Shown here: piece by piece, positions 62,093-64,000 of the stretch
Numbering within the stretch: the first letter of the stretch is position 1
How the letters are laid out: the number at the start of each line of letters is the position of its first letter
Origin: Ravibacter sp964559125
GTDB lineage: Bacteria > Bacteroidota > Bacteroidia > Cytophagales > Spirosomataceae
DNA length: 64,000 nt
Assembly: GCA_964559125.1 (NCBI GenBank)
Contig: CAZLGW010000017.1
Location: 61,060-125,059, forward strand
Reading direction: 5' to 3'
Made by a program: the position numbers and the translations under genes
Notes under the pieces: generated by a model
Database searches by the model: none
Seen by the model: only the letters and a program-made list of their open reading frames with translations
Told to the model about the DNA's origin: nothing

Positions 62093-63460
62093 CTAAGGTT
62101 TCCTGTCAAACAGGAGCCGCTCCCCGGTTTTCGAGAGATCAAACTTTCCTTCGGCATACGCAAGGTGTCCCGAAACCCACGTATGCGTTATTTTCGAATG
62201 GAAGACGGTACCCGTAAAAGGCGACCATCCGCATTTCGACTCCAGGTCGTCTTCTTTCACCAAGGTCTGCGAATCTAGGTCCACCAGCACCATATCGGCC
62301 CAATACCCCTCTCGCAAATAGCCGCGCTCCCTGATCTGGAAGCAATCGGCTACGGCGTGGCTCATCTTTTCGGCTACTTTTTCAATAGTGATTTTTCCCT
62401 GCCTGACAAGCTCCAGCATCAGCGGCAGGGCGTGCTGCGTGAGCGGCAGACCTGAGGGGGCCTGCCAGTAATGCTGAGCCTTTTCCTCCCGGGTATGCGG
62501 CGCATGATCGGTCGCGATTACATCAATGCGGTCGTCGAGCACGGCTGCCAGCACCTCGTCTTTATTAGGCATGGTCTTAATAGCAGGGTTACATTTGATC
62601 TGGTTGCCCAGGCGGCGGTAATCTTCCGCGTCGAACCAGAGGTGATGCACGCAGGCCTCTGCGGTGATCCGCTTCTCCGTTCCTCCGGCCAGCACGATTT
62701 TCCCGTCTTTCCTGAATCCCTTCTCAAAAAGATCTGTTTCTATGCCGGTTGAAATGTGGAGGATATGAAGCCTTGTCCCGAACTTCCGGGCCAGATCCAC
62801 TGCAAATGACGAGGACTTATAACATGCTTCTTCATTACGGATAAGAGCATGGATATCGTAGGGAACGTTATTTCCATATAGATCCCGGAAATGCTCCATC
62901 CTGGCCTTTACGGTAGCCTCGTCCTCGCAGTGAGTGGCGATCAGCATGGGAGCCTGCGCAAAAAGCCTTTCCAGCACACCGGGAGAGTCAACGAGCATAT
63001 TCCCGGTTGACGAACCCATAAAGACTTTGATCCCGCATACATCTGTTACGGATGTCTTAAGCACTTCTTCCAGGTTGTCGTTAGATGCGCCCATGTAAAA
63101 TGAGTAATTGGCGGGCGACGTCTTCGAAGCAATATCATATTTGTCCTGCAGCAAGCCCTGGGTCAGCGTGTTGGGCACTGTGTTGGGCATTTCCATAAAG
63201 GAGGTAGTACCCCCTTTGACGGCCGCACGGGCCTCGGTAGCTATAGTGGCCTTGTGCGTAAGGCCCGGCTCGCGAAAATGGACCTGGTCATCTATGACGC
63301 CGGGCAGAAGGTACTTCCCTTTGGCGTCTATAACCGTCGCCGCATGATGGTTTTGTAAATCAGCGCCGATTTTTTCGATACGACCTCCCTTTACCAGGAC
63401 ATCACAGAAAGCCGAAGTTCCCTCGCTGACAAGATTGCAATTGAGCACTAAAAAATCCAT
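62093..63460 (-). CDS. pyrC: Dihydroorotase
   Basis: A 455-residue amidohydrolase of pyrimidine synthesis. The first metal motif reads DDQVHFREPG: His61 is kept but the position of the first His (residue 59) is Gln. I recall the same change in other Bacteroidota dihydroorotases. Other ligands are present: Lys in GIKVFMGSS, His in ATHCED, His in LHILHIST and Asp in ATDHAPHT. The substrate loop MEMPNTVPNT is conserved. The start is the ATG at 63460; a longer frame to 63499 adds 13 residues from the leader. Alternative role as a hydantoinase-like enzyme is less likely. Confidence 0.9.
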   Translation of the reverse strand: MDFLVLNCNLVSEGTSAFCDVLVKGGRIEKIGADLQNHHAATVIDAKGKYLLPGVIDDQVHFREPGLTHKATIATEARAAVKGGTTSFMEMPNTVPNTLTQGLLQDKYDIASKTSPANYSFYMGASNDNLEEVLKTSVTDVCGIKVFMGSSTGNMLVDSPGVLERLFAQAPMLIATHCEDEATVKARMEHFRDLYGNNVPYDIHALIRNEEACYKSSSFAVDLARKFGTRLHILHISTGIETDLFEKGFRKDGKIVLAGGTEKRITAEACVHHLWFDAEDYRRLGNQIKCNPAIKTMPNKDEVLAAVLDDRIDVIATDHAPHTREEKAQHYWQAPSGLPLTQHALPLMLELVRQGKITIEKVAEKMSHAVADCFQIRERGYLREGYWADMVLVDLDSQTLVKEDDLESKCGWSPFTGTVFHSKITHTWVSGHLAYAEGKFDLSKTGERLLFDRKP

Positions 63461-63656
63461 ATTTGAAAAACAGATATCCCGCCTGAATTGTTCTATCATA
63501 CCAAACAGCGGATAAAGCTACATATTCCGCCGAAAACTCTTTACAGAATATTTCAGACACTCCTGAAATATAGGGCTCCGGATCCCGGCACAGCTTTTTT
63601 CCCGGGGATTCCAACCTATTGTGGCTTTATATGATCTTATTAAAAATTATACGACT

Positions 63657-64000
63657 ATGAACAGAATCTATACCTTGCTTCTAACCGTTTTCGGCCTCTC
63701 AGCCTGCACGTTTCACGACCGTTCGGAATGGAGTCCCCGCTTTGACGGTACTGCCTACCAGCCTGTCTATATGAGCGAAGAAGAAGTAGAAAATATCTCT
63801 TTCCGCACCGGCGAGCCCCTGGTTGAACCCGGCAAAATATATCTTCTTGAGCCATTCCTTTTCATTAATGAAAAAGGCAGGGGGATCCACATTATTGACA
63901 ACAGCGATCCTTCCAACCCAGAAAATATTTCCTTCATTTCCATTCCGGGCAACTATGATATGGCAGCCAAAGGAAACTGGCTGTATGCAGATAACTACAC
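63657..64000 (+). CDS. LVIVD-repeat lipoprotein, N-terminal part
   Basis: The first 114 codons of a protein that continues past the window. It has a signal peptide with lipobox LSAC (Cys near residue 17) and starts the typical pattern of Bacteroidota LVIVD-repeat proteins: YLLEPFLFINEKGRGIHIID and NSDPSNPENISFISIPG, then YDMAAKGNWLYADNY. These proteins form beta-propellers in the outer membrane or surface. Divergent from dihydroorotase with about 200 bases between. Good family match; the full length is not seen. Confidence 0.85.
   Translation, partial: MNRIYTLLLTVFGLSACTFHDRSEWSPRFDGTAYQPVYMSEEEVENISFRTGEPLVEPGKIYLLEPFLFINEKGRGIHIIDNSDPSNPENISFISIPGNYDMAAKGNWLYADNY

Noticed and set aside
1..64000. 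CRISPR arrays, tRNA, rRNA, phage or plasmid genes
   Set aside because: No regularly spaced repeats, no cloverleaf-like segments that I could recognise, and no integrase, capsid or replication genes seen. A covariance search for small RNAs would be needed to exclude them fully.

Overview
The window is about 64 kb of a Bacteroidota chromosome, most likely from the Cytophagales. The evidence is the N-acylornithine-type carbamoyltransferase in the arginine cluster, the many families centred on this phylum (DUF2279, DUF4136, DUF5723-like, DUF6786-like, LVIVD-repeat lipoprotein), promoters of the TAnnTTTG type, and starts with little Shine-Dalgarno signal. Genes are dense on both strands. I see no rRNA, tRNA, phage, transposase gene or CRISPR array. 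Two 100-N runs (40127-40226 and 56741-56840) are each flanked by the same 55 bases on both sides, so they look like unmerged contig overlaps rather than missing sequence.

Layout. 1-4.9 kb: start of gcvP, a small basic secreted protein, a YkuE-like phosphoesterase, an Nfu-type Fe-S protein, a Crp/Fnr regulator and two related lipoproteins. 5.0-10.8 kb: a four-gene minus-strand operon made of an ECF-like sigma factor, a membrane anti-sigma-like TPR protein, a subtilase lipoprotein and a TPR-CHAT caspase-like protease with a signal peptide and a C-terminal anchor. This is the best candidate here for an uncharacterised signalling system. 10.9-16.6 kb: ThuA-like protein, DUF2279, VWA membrane protein, FabG, and a small secreted protein behind a clear promoter. 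16.6-17.3 kb: non-coding, rich in palindromes.

17.3-23.7 kb: two histidine kinase/response regulator pairs around a DUF1573 gene, then a beta-CASP metallo-hydrolase. 23.8-34.6 kb: TPR protein, Lrp regulator, GDP-fucose synthase, MORN-like protein, PBP4-like carboxypeptidase, RecQ overlapping a DUF5723-like gene, a small secreted protein and a DUF6786-like lipoprotein. 34.6-50.5 kb: an alpha-2-macroglobulin lipoprotein, an NTF2-like protein, a penicillin-acylase-family hydrolase, DUF1080, acetyl-CoA synthetase, an MHS-type transporter with a small membrane partner, a THUMP-like methyltransferase and a coiled-coil protein.

50.5-56.9 kb: aat, then an arginine cluster (GNAT acyltransferase, argG, argC, argD, acylornithine carbamoyltransferase); argB and argH are not in the window. 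56.9-64 kb: DUF4136 lipoprotein, aroB, the rhamnose genes rhaM-rhaI-rhaB, dihydroorotase and the start of an LVIVD-repeat lipoprotein.

Dispersed repeats are notable. A 126-127 bp element with terminal inverted repeats occurs twice, each time directly after a stop codon and in the same orientation relative to that gene. A CTGA-rich repeat ends at the start codons of three genes.
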